From NCBI RefSeq assembly GCF_900240265.1, contig NZ_LT964739.1:2127900-2191899 (forward strand): a stretch of 64,000 bases of DNA. Reading direction: 5' to 3'. The notes below the pieces were generated by a model. The model was given only the letters and a program-made list of their open reading frames with translations, was not told the origin of the DNA and ran no database searches. This DNA is from Galactobacillus timonensis. GTDB lineage: Bacteria > Bacillota_I > Bacilli_A > Erysipelotrichales > Erysipelotrichaceae. Below, in pieces: positions 54,338 through 61,785 of this stretch; the stretch's first letter is position 1, and every line of letters begins with the position of its first letter. The translations under genes were made by a program, and so were the position numbers.

Positions 54338-56179
54338 TTACGCAGATGGCTGTATCAATTTCTTCTTTCCATCCACAACCCGGACCTTCGGAGGCTTGTC
54401 TGGACCGGTTCCCATGTAATCAACGATCTCTCGCTTCTTACCGGCTTCATATTCATGATAGGAATCGCTCCAGGGCATCAGTTCTTTCAGAAACGATTCT
54501 GTAATGCGGGCAGATCTGTTTCTGTCCATCATGCGATCGATCAGATACTGAAAGTAGATTCTCGGATTGGCATGGTTTGCCTTTGCCGTTTCTGCCAGGG
54601 ATTCGATGATCGCATTATCTTCTGCTCCGGTGATGGAATAGCTGAATAGAGAGTTCATCCTGAGCTGGCAGATACTTCTGACACTTCGTTCGGAAAAACC
54701 ATTGTCCAGCGGTACCTGCGGATCATCAAGAAACTCCCGCAGTCCTTCTTCGTGGTTCAGGGCATATCTGATTGCAGAGGAAAGATGCTCGCTGAAAGCA
54801 GGATCCTCTGAATCCAGGGAATGCATGTATCCGAAGAAGGCATCGACTTCCGGCTTAACCAGTTTCTGGCGTCCTTTGAGTCTTTCTCCATCTGACAGAT
54901 CCTTCAGCTTGTTCTCTTCCACATAAATTCTGCGGATCAGTTCTATCGCTTTGAATTCCGGAAAGGTCTCCAGTTCTTCTTCTCTGAGCTTTGATGAATT
55001 CAGAAGACGTGCTGCACGGATGAATTCTCTGCGGCAGTGCATCCAGCATAATGTGTTGATGACAGACCCATTTCTCTCGGAGGCGTAAAGCGAATATGCC
55101 GCATAGGCATCAGAGGTGATCTTTCCTTTGAAATCATCTCCGTAGAATTCTCTGAGATGATCCGTGCTGCGGGTCAGCTCAAAGCAGAAACAGATAATCT
55201 TATTGCCGGTATAGAACTCGCTGGAAGTATGAAGCCAGTAATAGCTTGTTGACCCTGCGGACCTTCCGTCATTGATCACACGTCCGAAGGTTTCATCTGC
55301 CTGCTGGTGGTCCTGCTGTTTCAGAAGATCAGCCATGTACTGCCATACCGGGAGAAAGCACTGATCAGTGAATGTCATGATCCATACTGACATCGTTCCT
55401 CTGGTCAGCCGGAAACCTTCTGCGGCCATGTCTTTTTCCATCCGGTAGTACGGCACATACAGACAGAATCGGGAATACAGAATATCGGCAAGCAGCGATG
55501 ATGAAACAATAGAACCTGGAAGAGGCTTTCCTTCATAAGGGGTATATTCAATCTCTCTGCAGCACGTTCCATGCGAAATGACAGGAACATAGACGCACTG
55601 AACATAATGACGGCTCGGAACGCATTCAACGGTCCTGTATTTCTTCCAGGAAAAGATATACCAGCTGGTTCCATACTGTTCGTTCAGCTGATCAGGATTG
55701 ATCTGGTAAATGTTTCGGACCGGAAGACCGGACAGATCCTTCTCCCGCTGTCCTTTCTTCCGTATGCCATGACCTTTATGATCAGAAAACGCAGATCTTG
55801 AAGTAATAACCGGTGCTTTCGGAGATTCTTCCGCTTCTTCTGCCAGCGGATCCTCTGCGATTTCTTCTTCCTGTGCAATCTCTGACAGCTTTTCTGTTCC
55901 GCGACCGAACAGATCGTTATTCCGCATCTGAAGCTGCTCCGTGCACTTCTGAAGTAAGCCGCTCAGCCGTTCATTCTCACGCTTAAGGGTTTCTGACAAT
56001 TCCTTCATTGTCTGATAATCCCGGGTCATGTTTTTCTCGGCTTCTTCATGACCGTCAAGAATCGCAAGAACTTCAAGATGAGAAGCGATGACATTCCTGA
56101 GAGCGCAATTCAGCTCCGGCTTTTTCAGTTCCGGAAGTTTCCGATTCAGCTCATTCAGCTCAGAAGAAGTCATCACCAT
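54338..56179 (-). CDS. tnpC: IS66 family transposase TnpC
   Basis: 613 residues. The N-terminus has a leucine-zipper-like coiled coil (LSETLKRENERLSGLLQKC), then the zinc-finger/linker region. The DDE_Tnp_IS66 core starts near ADETFGRVINDGRSAGSTSYYW and includes KGKITSDAYAAYSLY and CWMHCRREFIRA. The C-terminal IS66 domain has VPLDNGFSERSVRSICQLRMNSLFSYSITGAEDNAIIESLAETAKANH. The gene is intact. A second, partial copy lies at the right end of the window. Confidence 0.94.
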   Translation of the reverse strand: MVMTSSELNELNRKLPELKKPELNCALRNVIASHLEVLAILDGHEEAEKNMTRDYQTMKELSETLKRENERLSGLLQKCTEQLQMRNNDLFGRGTEKLSEIAQEEEIAEDPLAEEAEESPKAPVITSRSAFSDHKGHGIRKKGQREKDLSGLPVRNIYQINPDQLNEQYGTSWYIFSWKKYRTVECVPSRHYVQCVYVPVISHGTCCREIEYTPYEGKPLPGSIVSSSLLADILYSRFCLYVPYYRMEKDMAAEGFRLTRGTMSVWIMTFTDQCFLPVWQYMADLLKQQDHQQADETFGRVINDGRSAGSTSYYWLHTSSEFYTGNKIICFCFELTRSTDHLREFYGDDFKGKITSDAYAAYSLYASERNGSVINTLCWMHCRREFIRAARLLNSSKLREEELETFPEFKAIELIRRIYVEENKLKDLSDGERLKGRQKLVKPEVDAFFGYMHSLDSEDPAFSEHLSSAIRYALNHEEGLREFLDDPQVPLDNGFSERSVRSICQLRMNSLFSYSITGAEDNAIIESLAETAKANHANPRIYFQYLIDRMMDRNRSARITESFLKELMPWSDSYHEYEAGKKREIVDYMGTGPDKPPKVRVVDGKKKLIQPSA

Positions 56180-56197
56180 AGCTGCAGTTCTCCGGGA

Positions 56198-56593
56198 TTA
56201 TTTCAGAAGATCACTGCTGGCTGTTCTGATCCGTTCTGCCAGACTGTCAGTCTGCTTCAGTGCATATAAAAGCCGATCATTTGTTTTCTGCAGGCTGCGC
56301 AGTTTCTCCTCGCACTCTGCCAGCTGCAGCTGCAGTTCTTTATTCTCTCTGCATTTTTCCTCATACTGCTTTTTCAGTTCTTCCTGATCTGCTGCAGCGG
56401 CAGTCACAGCAGGAACTTCTTTTGGCTTTCTCCCGCGCTTTCCAGTAGGAATAATCTCACCGGTTGCCGGATCAATCTTTCCGATCACTCTTCTTCTGGA
56501 GCGTGACTGTTTCTTCTCCGGATCCCAGTAGCTTTCCGATTCGTAAACGTAAGTGGTATCGGTGTCCTTGTGATACTGCCTGATCTGTGCCAT
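56198..56593 (-). CDS. Extra protein of the IS66 element between tnpB and tnpC
   Basis: 131 residues. The N-terminal half carries YVYESESYWDPEKKQSRSRR and VIGKIDPATGEIIPTGKRGR, a segment also seen at the start of some IS transposases. The C-terminal half is a coiled coil (EKCRENKELQLQLAECEEKLRSLQ). It is not one of the three standard IS66 genes. Its place, strand and tight spacing before tnpC (18 bases) suggest that it acts with tnpC, perhaps replacing a coiled-coil or DNA-binding part. Function is not known. Confidence 0.65.
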   Translation of the reverse strand: MAQIRQYHKDTDTTYVYESESYWDPEKKQSRSRRRVIGKIDPATGEIIPTGKRGRKPKEVPAVTAAAADQEELKKQYEEKCRENKELQLQLAECEEKLRSLQKTNDRLLYALKQTDSLAERIRTASSDLLK

Positions 56594-56680
56594 AAGCCCT
56601 CCAAGTTACATTGCAATAATAATATATCACTTGTTATGACACGTGTCAAGAATAAAAAGTGACATTGTAGAATATAAATG

Positions 56681-57070
56681 TCACTTTGTCTCACTCTTAT
56701 CATTATTTTCTGGAGTTCTGTTACGGTTCGGAAATGTCTCTCTGATCGTTCCCTCAATGGCGATTCCGGCCATCAGTCTCTGATACTGCTCAGGAGTGAT
56801 CAGTCTGGCTTCATCACTATTCCGCGGCCACTGGAATCGGTTGCCTTTGGAAAGCCGAAGGGTATACATTCCCATTCCGATCCCTTCAAAGCAGATCCCG
56901 CGAATCCGATCGCACTGGTTTCCGCAGAAGAGATAGAGGACTCCTTTTTCGAATGGATCCAGTTCATAGTTAAGTCTCACGTAGGCTGCCAGTCCATCCA
57001 TTCCGCGCCGAAGATCAACCCGGCCGCAGCAGATAATGACCCGCGAGAATCCAGTTCCGTCTTTAAGCAT
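56681..57070 (-). CDS. tnpB: IS66 accessory protein TnpB (IS66 Orf2)
   Basis: 129 residues. The family pattern is complete: VIICCGRVDLRRGMDGLAAYVRL near the N-terminus, LYLFCGNQCDRIRGICFEGIGMGMYTLRL, and RFQWPRNSDEARLITPEQYQRLMAG. It is needed with TnpA and TnpC for IS66 transposition. It overlaps tnpA by eight bases. Confidence 0.93.
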   Translation of the reverse strand: MLKDGTGFSRVIICCGRVDLRRGMDGLAAYVRLNYELDPFEKGVLYLFCGNQCDRIRGICFEGIGMGMYTLRLSKGNRFQWPRNSDEARLITPEQYQRLMAGIAIEGTIRETFPNRNRTPENNDKSETK

Positions 57071-57416
57071 CTTTCAGCACCCGAAGCACCATGCGGAGCG
57101 TGCTCTCGCTTGAAGGATGATTCACTGTCACTTTACAGCGGTTCACTTCAATCTGAACCGGAGCAGATTCTGCATCAGAAATCGCAGCAGGCAATGCCGG
57201 GCTTTCCAGATATTCTGTGATATCCACAACATCACAGCTGCTCGATTCCTGCTCTCTGATCCGCTTCGCCCAATAGTAGAATCTGCGTTCCTTTATTCCG
57301 TGTTCCTTACACCAGGTTCTGGTCTTGATCTCCGGGCTGCGCCGTTTCCATTCCTCCACAAGCTTCCGCCAGTATTCTTCATTTTCCTGACGCGTCAATC
57401 CTTTCATGAAAATCAC
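57063..57416 (-). CDS. tnpA: IS66 accessory protein TnpA (IS66 Orf1)
   Basis: 117 residues. The N-terminal helix-turn-helix part reads EYWRKLVEEWKRRSPEIKTRTWCKEHGIKERRFYYWAKRIRE, typical of IS66 TnpA. The C-terminal half ends VNRCKVTVNHPSSESTLRMVLRVLKDA. A GGAGGTG stands before the start. First gene of the element. Confidence 0.9.
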   Translation of the reverse strand: MIFMKGLTRQENEEYWRKLVEEWKRRSPEIKTRTWCKEHGIKERRFYYWAKRIREQESSSCDVVDITEYLESPALPAAISDAESAPVQIEVNRCKVTVNHPSSESTLRMVLRVLKDA

Positions 57417-57497
57417 CTCCAGGTTTCTGATTGATAATCACAATCAGTCTACCCAGAGGTGCTCTTCATTTCAGTTCACCTTGTATTAGACGCTTAC

Positions 57498-57552
57498 ACT
57501 GAACCTTACCGCTTTCCAGTTCGGGCAGAAAAGAAATCAGTTTTTCATACAT
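57498..57552 (-). pseudogene. 5' stub of a gene truncated by IS66 copy 1 (DUF6508-like start)
   Basis: ATG 57552 behind ACTGGAGGATGAGATC opens MYEKLISFLPELESGKVQ and runs into the element at 57497. The start resembles DUF6508 proteins, but 18 residues are too few to be sure. The rest of the gene is absent from the window. Confidence 0.5.
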
Positions 57553-57696
57553 GATCTCATCCTCCAGTTTTATTATCATTGCCGGGGATGACGTTTTTCA
57601 CGCCAGCGGGTCCATCTGTACCCCGATAACTCTATGCAAATTTTTATGTTTGAACTAAATAACAATACTTAGTTTGAAAATGGCGAAAATAAATGT

Positions 57697-57789
57697 TTAC
57701 AGTTCTCCTAACAGATCTCCGAGATCCTCTGAGTCACTGACTGTTTCGATTGACAGTTTATAAGCTTTTTCCACTTCCTGAGTATACAT
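57697..57789 (-). CDS. Possible 30-residue protein overlapping the end of the BRCT gene
   Basis: ATG 57789, preceded by AGGAAGAG, opens MYTQEVEKAYKLSIETVSDS and ends LGDLLGEL at TAA 57697-57699. It overlaps the BRCT gene in another frame by about 30 bases. The sequence is an acidic amphipathic helix. It may be a real small gene of the same operon or chance coding. Confidence 0.3.
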   Translation of the reverse strand: MYTQEVEKAYKLSIETVSDSEDLGDLLGEL

Positions 57790-58966
57790 AGCTGCTCTTC
57801 CTGACGGATAACCCCTTCAATCTTTCAAGATATTTCAGCCCATACTCTATTGACCGGTCAAAGAACTCACTAAAATCCAGTATTGATTCTTCCGAACTGT
57901 CAAAGAACTTTAACAGTTCTTCCCGCGTCATAGTCCTTGCTCCAGATTTCCATTCTGTACTATTGGAGTTGCACAAAGAAGCATACATCTCATCAATGTC
58001 CTGTTTGACAAAAAAGTCCAGAAGTTCCTCCCAAGTATTAGCTACAGGATTATCTTTGATATTCTCTGTTTCGGGATCAACTCCATACAATCGTATTACA
58101 GAATATAACTGTGCTTTTCCCATTTCTGAGATTTTCTTCAGAATTGGCGGCATATCCCTCTTGCAATCATCAACCGTTCGGACCTCTGGATCCTCCGAAT
58201 TCCAGACCTGAATCTTGCCGTTTTTAGTTCTTATATATTCTATGTAATAATACCCAGGCCCTTGGAATTCCATGTCTCCTTCAATTATTGCTTCAGGATA
58301 TGTTTTCCTAATCATCTCGGCAATATGCAGCAGCGATGAATCGTCTTGTCCGAAATTATCACTGTACGAATTCTCTCCCATCAGCACATCAGCCAATACA
58401 AAAGCCGTATCATCTGCACTTAATGTCTGCAGTATGACCTTATCCTTTTGTTTTTCCGTCTTACACAAGTCTTTTTCGACAATTGCATGCCGTGCTTCAG
58501 TAAATCTTTTGCTTTCATGGGATAACGGTACGTATTCCACATTCCACGGATTTGGTCCGGTTTCTATTTCTTCGTTACCGATACCCATACCGTTTAATAT
58601 CATTTCCGTATACGCGCACATCAGGAGATCTTCCAGATCCTTTTTATCTGCATCCGGACACTTGACTGAGATCATGTTGCTTGGTTCATCTTCATCTTTC
58701 TCAATGTAGTTTTCTCCAAACATATCAAGAAACTGTTTCTCTGTAATAATCTGAATATTGAGTTCTTTAGCCTTCTTGTTTTTTCCAGATTGAGATTCAA
58801 AATCATTATTGATCAGATAATTTGTTTTGGAGGTCACGCTGGATCCGACAACTCCTCCCTCTGATTCAATATAGTCAATCAATTCTTCACGATTAGCAAA
58901 TACTTTCAGCTTTCCTGTTACTACAAATTTCAATCCTTCACATGATGTATATTCTGTCTTTGACAT
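57758..58966 (-). CDS. BRCT-domain protein with unknown C-terminal region
   Basis: 402 residues from ATG 58966 (GGAGGATATAACCAT before it). Residues 8-85 are a BRCT domain of the NAD-dependent ligase type: GLKFVVTGKLKVFANREELIDYIESEGG, the SSVTSKTNYLI strand and KNKKAKELNIQIITEKQFLDMFG. The remaining 310 residues match no family I know. They contain SADDTAFVLADVLMGENS, a GYYYIEYIRTKNGK strand, and two helical repeats near the end (EELLDFFVKQDIDEMYASL and REELLKFFDSSEESIL). The BRCT may bind DNA ends or a phosphopeptide. Third gene of the exonuclease-HEPN-BRCT run. Confidence 0.75.
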   Translation of the reverse strand: MSKTEYTSCEGLKFVVTGKLKVFANREELIDYIESEGGVVGSSVTSKTNYLINNDFESQSGKNKKAKELNIQIITEKQFLDMFGENYIEKDEDEPSNMISVKCPDADKKDLEDLLMCAYTEMILNGMGIGNEEIETGPNPWNVEYVPLSHESKRFTEARHAIVEKDLCKTEKQKDKVILQTLSADDTAFVLADVLMGENSYSDNFGQDDSSLLHIAEMIRKTYPEAIIEGDMEFQGPGYYYIEYIRTKNGKIQVWNSEDPEVRTVDDCKRDMPPILKKISEMGKAQLYSVIRLYGVDPETENIKDNPVANTWEELLDFFVKQDIDEMYASLCNSNSTEWKSGARTMTREELLKFFDSSEESILDFSEFFDRSIEYGLKYLERLKGLSVRKSSYVYSGSGKSL

Positions 58967-59030
58967 ATGGTTATATCCTCCTCGTATATCTAAATGATTA
59001 CAGAACATCTTCGTATAAAATACGCTATCA

Positions 59031-59480
59031 CTATTTTGCCTGTCGGATGACTGCCCGTTTATAGTTGGTAGATAACCGGCAGAGTTCTTTCGTTATCTGT
59101 CTACCCTCTTCAGCAAGATCGATCAGTTCCTGTGTTGTTGTATTCTTCTTGATCAATGCATGGATCAACCCGTTTCTCTTATTCTTCCATGTACGGATCT
59201 GCTCCATAAATTCAATAGTGAAATACTTTCTTGCCAGGCCTTTCTTGTTTTCAGCAATCTTCTCTATCTTGGTAATCTTTCTATCAATTGACACAAAACC
59301 ATTGCTGTTAATTGTATTGCCTTCATAACGAAGAATGGATTCCGTCCTGTCTTCCATGATTGCATATTCAATGAATACGGCTTCCAGATAAAATTCATTT
59401 TGTAGTGCTTTGGTCAGTCTTTTATTCTGCTCTTTATAGTTTTCATATTTGAGCATGTTATCTGGCATTGCTTCTGTCAT
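59031..59480 (-). CDS. HEPN-like protein with R-x4-H motif
   Basis: 149 residues, all helical. A first helix near 29-51 (EFYLEAVFIEYAIMEDRTES) precedes a basic linker. A later helix carries KNKRNGLIHALIK, in which R102 and H107 form the R-x4-H signature of HEPN ribonucleases, with a polar Asn after the Arg as usual. HEPN proteins often act as toxins or RNA-cleaving effectors of defence systems. The assignment is by motif and helix pattern only. It starts in the stop codon of the exonuclease gene (ATGA, 59477-59480), so the two are made together. Confidence 0.6.
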   Translation of the reverse strand: MTEAMPDNMLKYENYKEQNKRLTKALQNEFYLEAVFIEYAIMEDRTESILRYEGNTINSNGFVSIDRKITKIEKIAENKKGLARKYFTIEFMEQIRTWKNKRNGLIHALIKKNTTTQELIDLAEEGRQITKELCRLSTNYKRAVIRQAK

Positions 59481-60823
59481 GATTGTTCTCCCAACTCTTT
59501 GAGTTTAAAGAATACATCCACATTCACCTGTGCATCATTGTAGGCTCTGTGATGTGCATTGTCTTCGACACCAAACTGACCGGCAAGATATTCAAGTTTT
59601 ACATTATCCCAGCTCTCCTGTTCTTTGAATTTCTTGGCATATACATATGTATCAAAGAATTCGTTTTCGAATGCAATGCCATTCTTTCTGCCGGCAGCAG
59701 AAATATACGGCAGATCAACTGATTTGATGTTATGTCCTACCAGGACAAAATCTCCGCAGTATTCTTTAAATGCCTTGATCACTTCTGAAACCGGAGGTTT
59801 ATCCTTGACCATTTCATTTGTGATATGGGTCAGTCTTTCATTCTGTGGTGTGATCTTCCTGCCAGGGTTTGCCAACATATCAAAATGATCCACAACCTTC
59901 CCATTTACAACTTTGACCGCACCGATTTCCGTAATTTCCGGTGGAACATCTCCATTAGCAGCTCCGAATGTTCCGGAATGCTCAATATCAAATGCCACAA
60001 AAGAATCAAAATCAGGAGTATGCAATTCCGTGAAATCCTGCGGCATTCCGTCTTCGATTTCTTCCACATCAATACCCAGGAGTTCCATCTGATCCATGAT
60101 CTGTGTAATCTGACTCCTTGTTCCCGAAATCTTTAATACTTTATAGCCAACGACCTTGTCGTCTTCTTCGCTCCTGAAAACAGTATTTCCAGCAATAGAA
60201 GCAGCATCTTCCAGTTCCTTCTGATACTTTTTAACTTCTTTGATATCCAATGTCTCAAAGTACCGTGTGAGCAACGCTGCCGTATTCATCCCGCCGGTGG
60301 CCTGAATGGAAGAAATATCTTTTTCTGATTGAATGACTTTCGCTTTAACTTCATCCTGCCATGTTTTAACACCTGTTGATTTATTGTCCCATTTGGACTC
60401 ATAGAAATACGGTGACTCCAGCAACCTGTCTGCCATTTCATTCAGATTCATTGAATGCTGTCTGTAATATGCAACAACCTGATCATGTCTTTCTGCTTTT
60501 TCGGCATTATCAACTTGTGTCAGAAAATCGTTGATCAGTCTGATTGGTTCATCAATTAAGTTGACCAGTTCTTTAATCTTGGCTTCTGTTTCTAGATAAG
60601 GTGCCATATAGACTGATTTGATTTCTTTACGCTTTGTATCTATTGCCCTCTTAAGCTTTGTCAACTCAGTCTTATCTTTCTTTGCTTCCTTGTAATTATC
60701 AGGTGTATATACGATTGTTTTATACTTTGTAAGATTCTGCTTCAACTGACTTTTCAATTCATCAAAGTTTTCTACTGATGAAACACCTGGCTTCTCTACC
60801 GTAATTAGTTCCAAATCATTCAT
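59477..60823 (-). CDS. DUF1351 domain fused to a DEDDh exonuclease
   Basis: 448 residues. Residues 1-260 are DUF1351-like: a long coiled coil (KKDKTELTKLKRAIDTKRKEIKSV) and LVNLIDEPIRLINDF, typical of proteins in Gram-positive phage recombination regions. Residues 272-448 are a DnaQ-type exonuclease with VAFDIEHSG (motif I, D and E), LVGHNIKSVDLPYI (motif II, D) and HHRAYNDAQVNVDVF (motif III, H and D). All catalytic residues are there. It should degrade DNA or RNA from the 3' end. The ATG follows GAGGCGAAATTA. It leads the operon with the HEPN and BRCT genes. Confidence 0.8.
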   Translation of the reverse strand: MNDLELITVEKPGVSSVENFDELKSQLKQNLTKYKTIVYTPDNYKEAKKDKTELTKLKRAIDTKRKEIKSVYMAPYLETEAKIKELVNLIDEPIRLINDFLTQVDNAEKAERHDQVVAYYRQHSMNLNEMADRLLESPYFYESKWDNKSTGVKTWQDEVKAKVIQSEKDISSIQATGGMNTAALLTRYFETLDIKEVKKYQKELEDAASIAGNTVFRSEEDDKVVGYKVLKISGTRSQITQIMDQMELLGIDVEEIEDGMPQDFTELHTPDFDSFVAFDIEHSGTFGAANGDVPPEITEIGAVKVVNGKVVDHFDMLANPGRKITPQNERLTHITNEMVKDKPPVSEVIKAFKEYCGDFVLVGHNIKSVDLPYISAAGRKNGIAFENEFFDTYVYAKKFKEQESWDNVKLEYLAGQFGVEDNAHHRAYNDAQVNVDVFFKLKELGEQS

Positions 60824-60842
60824 TAATTTCGCCTCACATTTA

Positions 60843-61161
60843 TTAGGTCTGCACTATATAAGGGATGTTGTTTCCTATTGCGAACTCAATTGCGTATGAG
60901 TTAATTGGAGCAATAATCGTTGCTTTGCATCCGATGAAAGCATCTTTCGCAATAAAGGAAATGCTTTTAGGAATATGAATTGTTTCAAATGAAGAACTGT
61001 AGAAAAAGGCACGCGTATTAATTCTTTCTACCCCCTCAGATATCTCTAGGGATTTTATAGTTCGTTGATATGCTAGCGATTATACTCCAATTTGATTTAC
61101 CAAAAGGTAATTTTTGCAGTTTATCAGTTAATTCCAAGCCACTAAATAAGTCATATATCAT
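60843..61161 (-). pseudogene. Short BspA-type leucine-rich repeat (LRR_5) protein, frameshifted
   Basis: ATG 61161 behind AGGGGGAACGACA reads MIYDLFSGLELTDKLQKLPF and stops after 41 codons. A second frame picks up at about 61070 with LEISEGVERINTRAFFYSS, then IHIPKSISFIAKDAFIGCKA and SYAIEFAIGNNIPYIV, ending at TAA 60843-60845. The repeat spacing is that of LRR_5 proteins. The intact product would be about 105 residues. Confidence 0.6.
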
Positions 61162-61270
61162 TGTCGTTCCCCCTAGCTACATATATTCACAAATCGATTG
61201 ATTGTTTGCTTTTTCCACAAAAGTTATTGCTATGAATATTATAAATCTTTATAAACGAGAATTCTTGCTC

Positions 61271-61504
61271 TTAATCAGCATTGATTTCATCCAACTTCCC
61301 CTCAATTATTGCACAGATCTTCATGAGATATGTGTTGTTCATGTTATAAATCGTCTCAGGAGAAGGCATAATGAGATACTCAGTGCCTGAGACTTCGTTG
61401 TACTCATATCTGAGAAGCTCTTCCATTATTCCCCTACGGATCTAGTAGCATTCTTCCAGCGTCTTGTTCTCATTAGCCGATTTGAACGCTTCTGGAGACA
61501 GCAT
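61271..61504 (-). pseudogene. Small protein gene with an in-frame TAG
   Basis: ATG 61504 overlaps the preceding stop by one base and reads MLSPEAFKSANENKTLEECY, then TAG, then IRRGIMEELLRYEYNEV to TAA at 61271-61273. A Lys codon turned into TAG is the simple explanation. The second half (51 residues from ATG 61426 with AGGGGAATA before it) could be translated on its own. I do not recognise the family. Confidence 0.5.
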
Positions 61505-61687
61505 CATTCATCATCTTCCTCCTCCCTTTCTTCAGCAAGTTCAGCAATTAGGTGATCTTCTGAGATAAACCTTACGATACAGCAGCATTCTTCCGGAATC
61601 TTGTCGTGACTCACTCCACCGATATTTGAGAAACAATATGGATGGAGCTTCTTAAGACGGTGCTGCACTCTCTGAACTGGAAGTTTT
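61504..61687 (-). pseudogene. 5' truncated gene cut by the TnpB element
   Basis: The frame reads LPVQRVQHRLKKLHPYCFSN, EECCCIVRFISEDHLIAELA and an acidic tail EEREEEDDE to TGA at 61504-61506. Upstream of about 61687 it continues only as right-end sequence of the TnpB element, so the true N-terminus is lost. It is coupled by a one-base overlap to the following small gene. Family unknown. Confidence 0.5.
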
Positions 61688-61704
61688 GTATTTCTACAAA
61701 ATAC

Positions 61705-61785
61705 CAATGCAGGGAATGCCTCCTATCAGGGGCCGTCACGAACCCGCTATCCCTTTGACAGGACTACTTGTCTGCTGGCTGTTAT
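61705..61785 (-). ncRNA. Candidate omega RNA (reRNA) at the right end of the TnpB element
   Basis: In TnpB elements the guide RNA covers the last part of tnpB and the right end. Here the 80 bases after the stop can fold with GGCCCCTGATAGGAGGC and GGGTTCGTGACGG, and end at the terminal hairpin. If so, the guide would start at the host gene bordering 61687. Inference from position only. Confidence 0.35.

Larger units (their letters stand above)
54207..57497 (-). mobile_element. IS66-family element, copy 1
   Basis: Ends GTAAGCGTCTAATACAGGGT (from 54207) and its complement up to 57497 form inverted repeats of at least 24 bases with one mismatch. The element is 3.29 kb with tnpA, tnpB, an extra orf and tnpC on the minus strand. 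The flanks are GAAAGAAA on the left and ACTGAACC on the right, so there is no 8-base duplication. Confidence 0.92.

Noticed and set aside
57600..57760. Possible regulatory or coding content between the IS66 end and the BRCT operon end
   Set aside because: Apart from the 30-codon frame and the 18-codon stub, nothing with start signals or structure was found.
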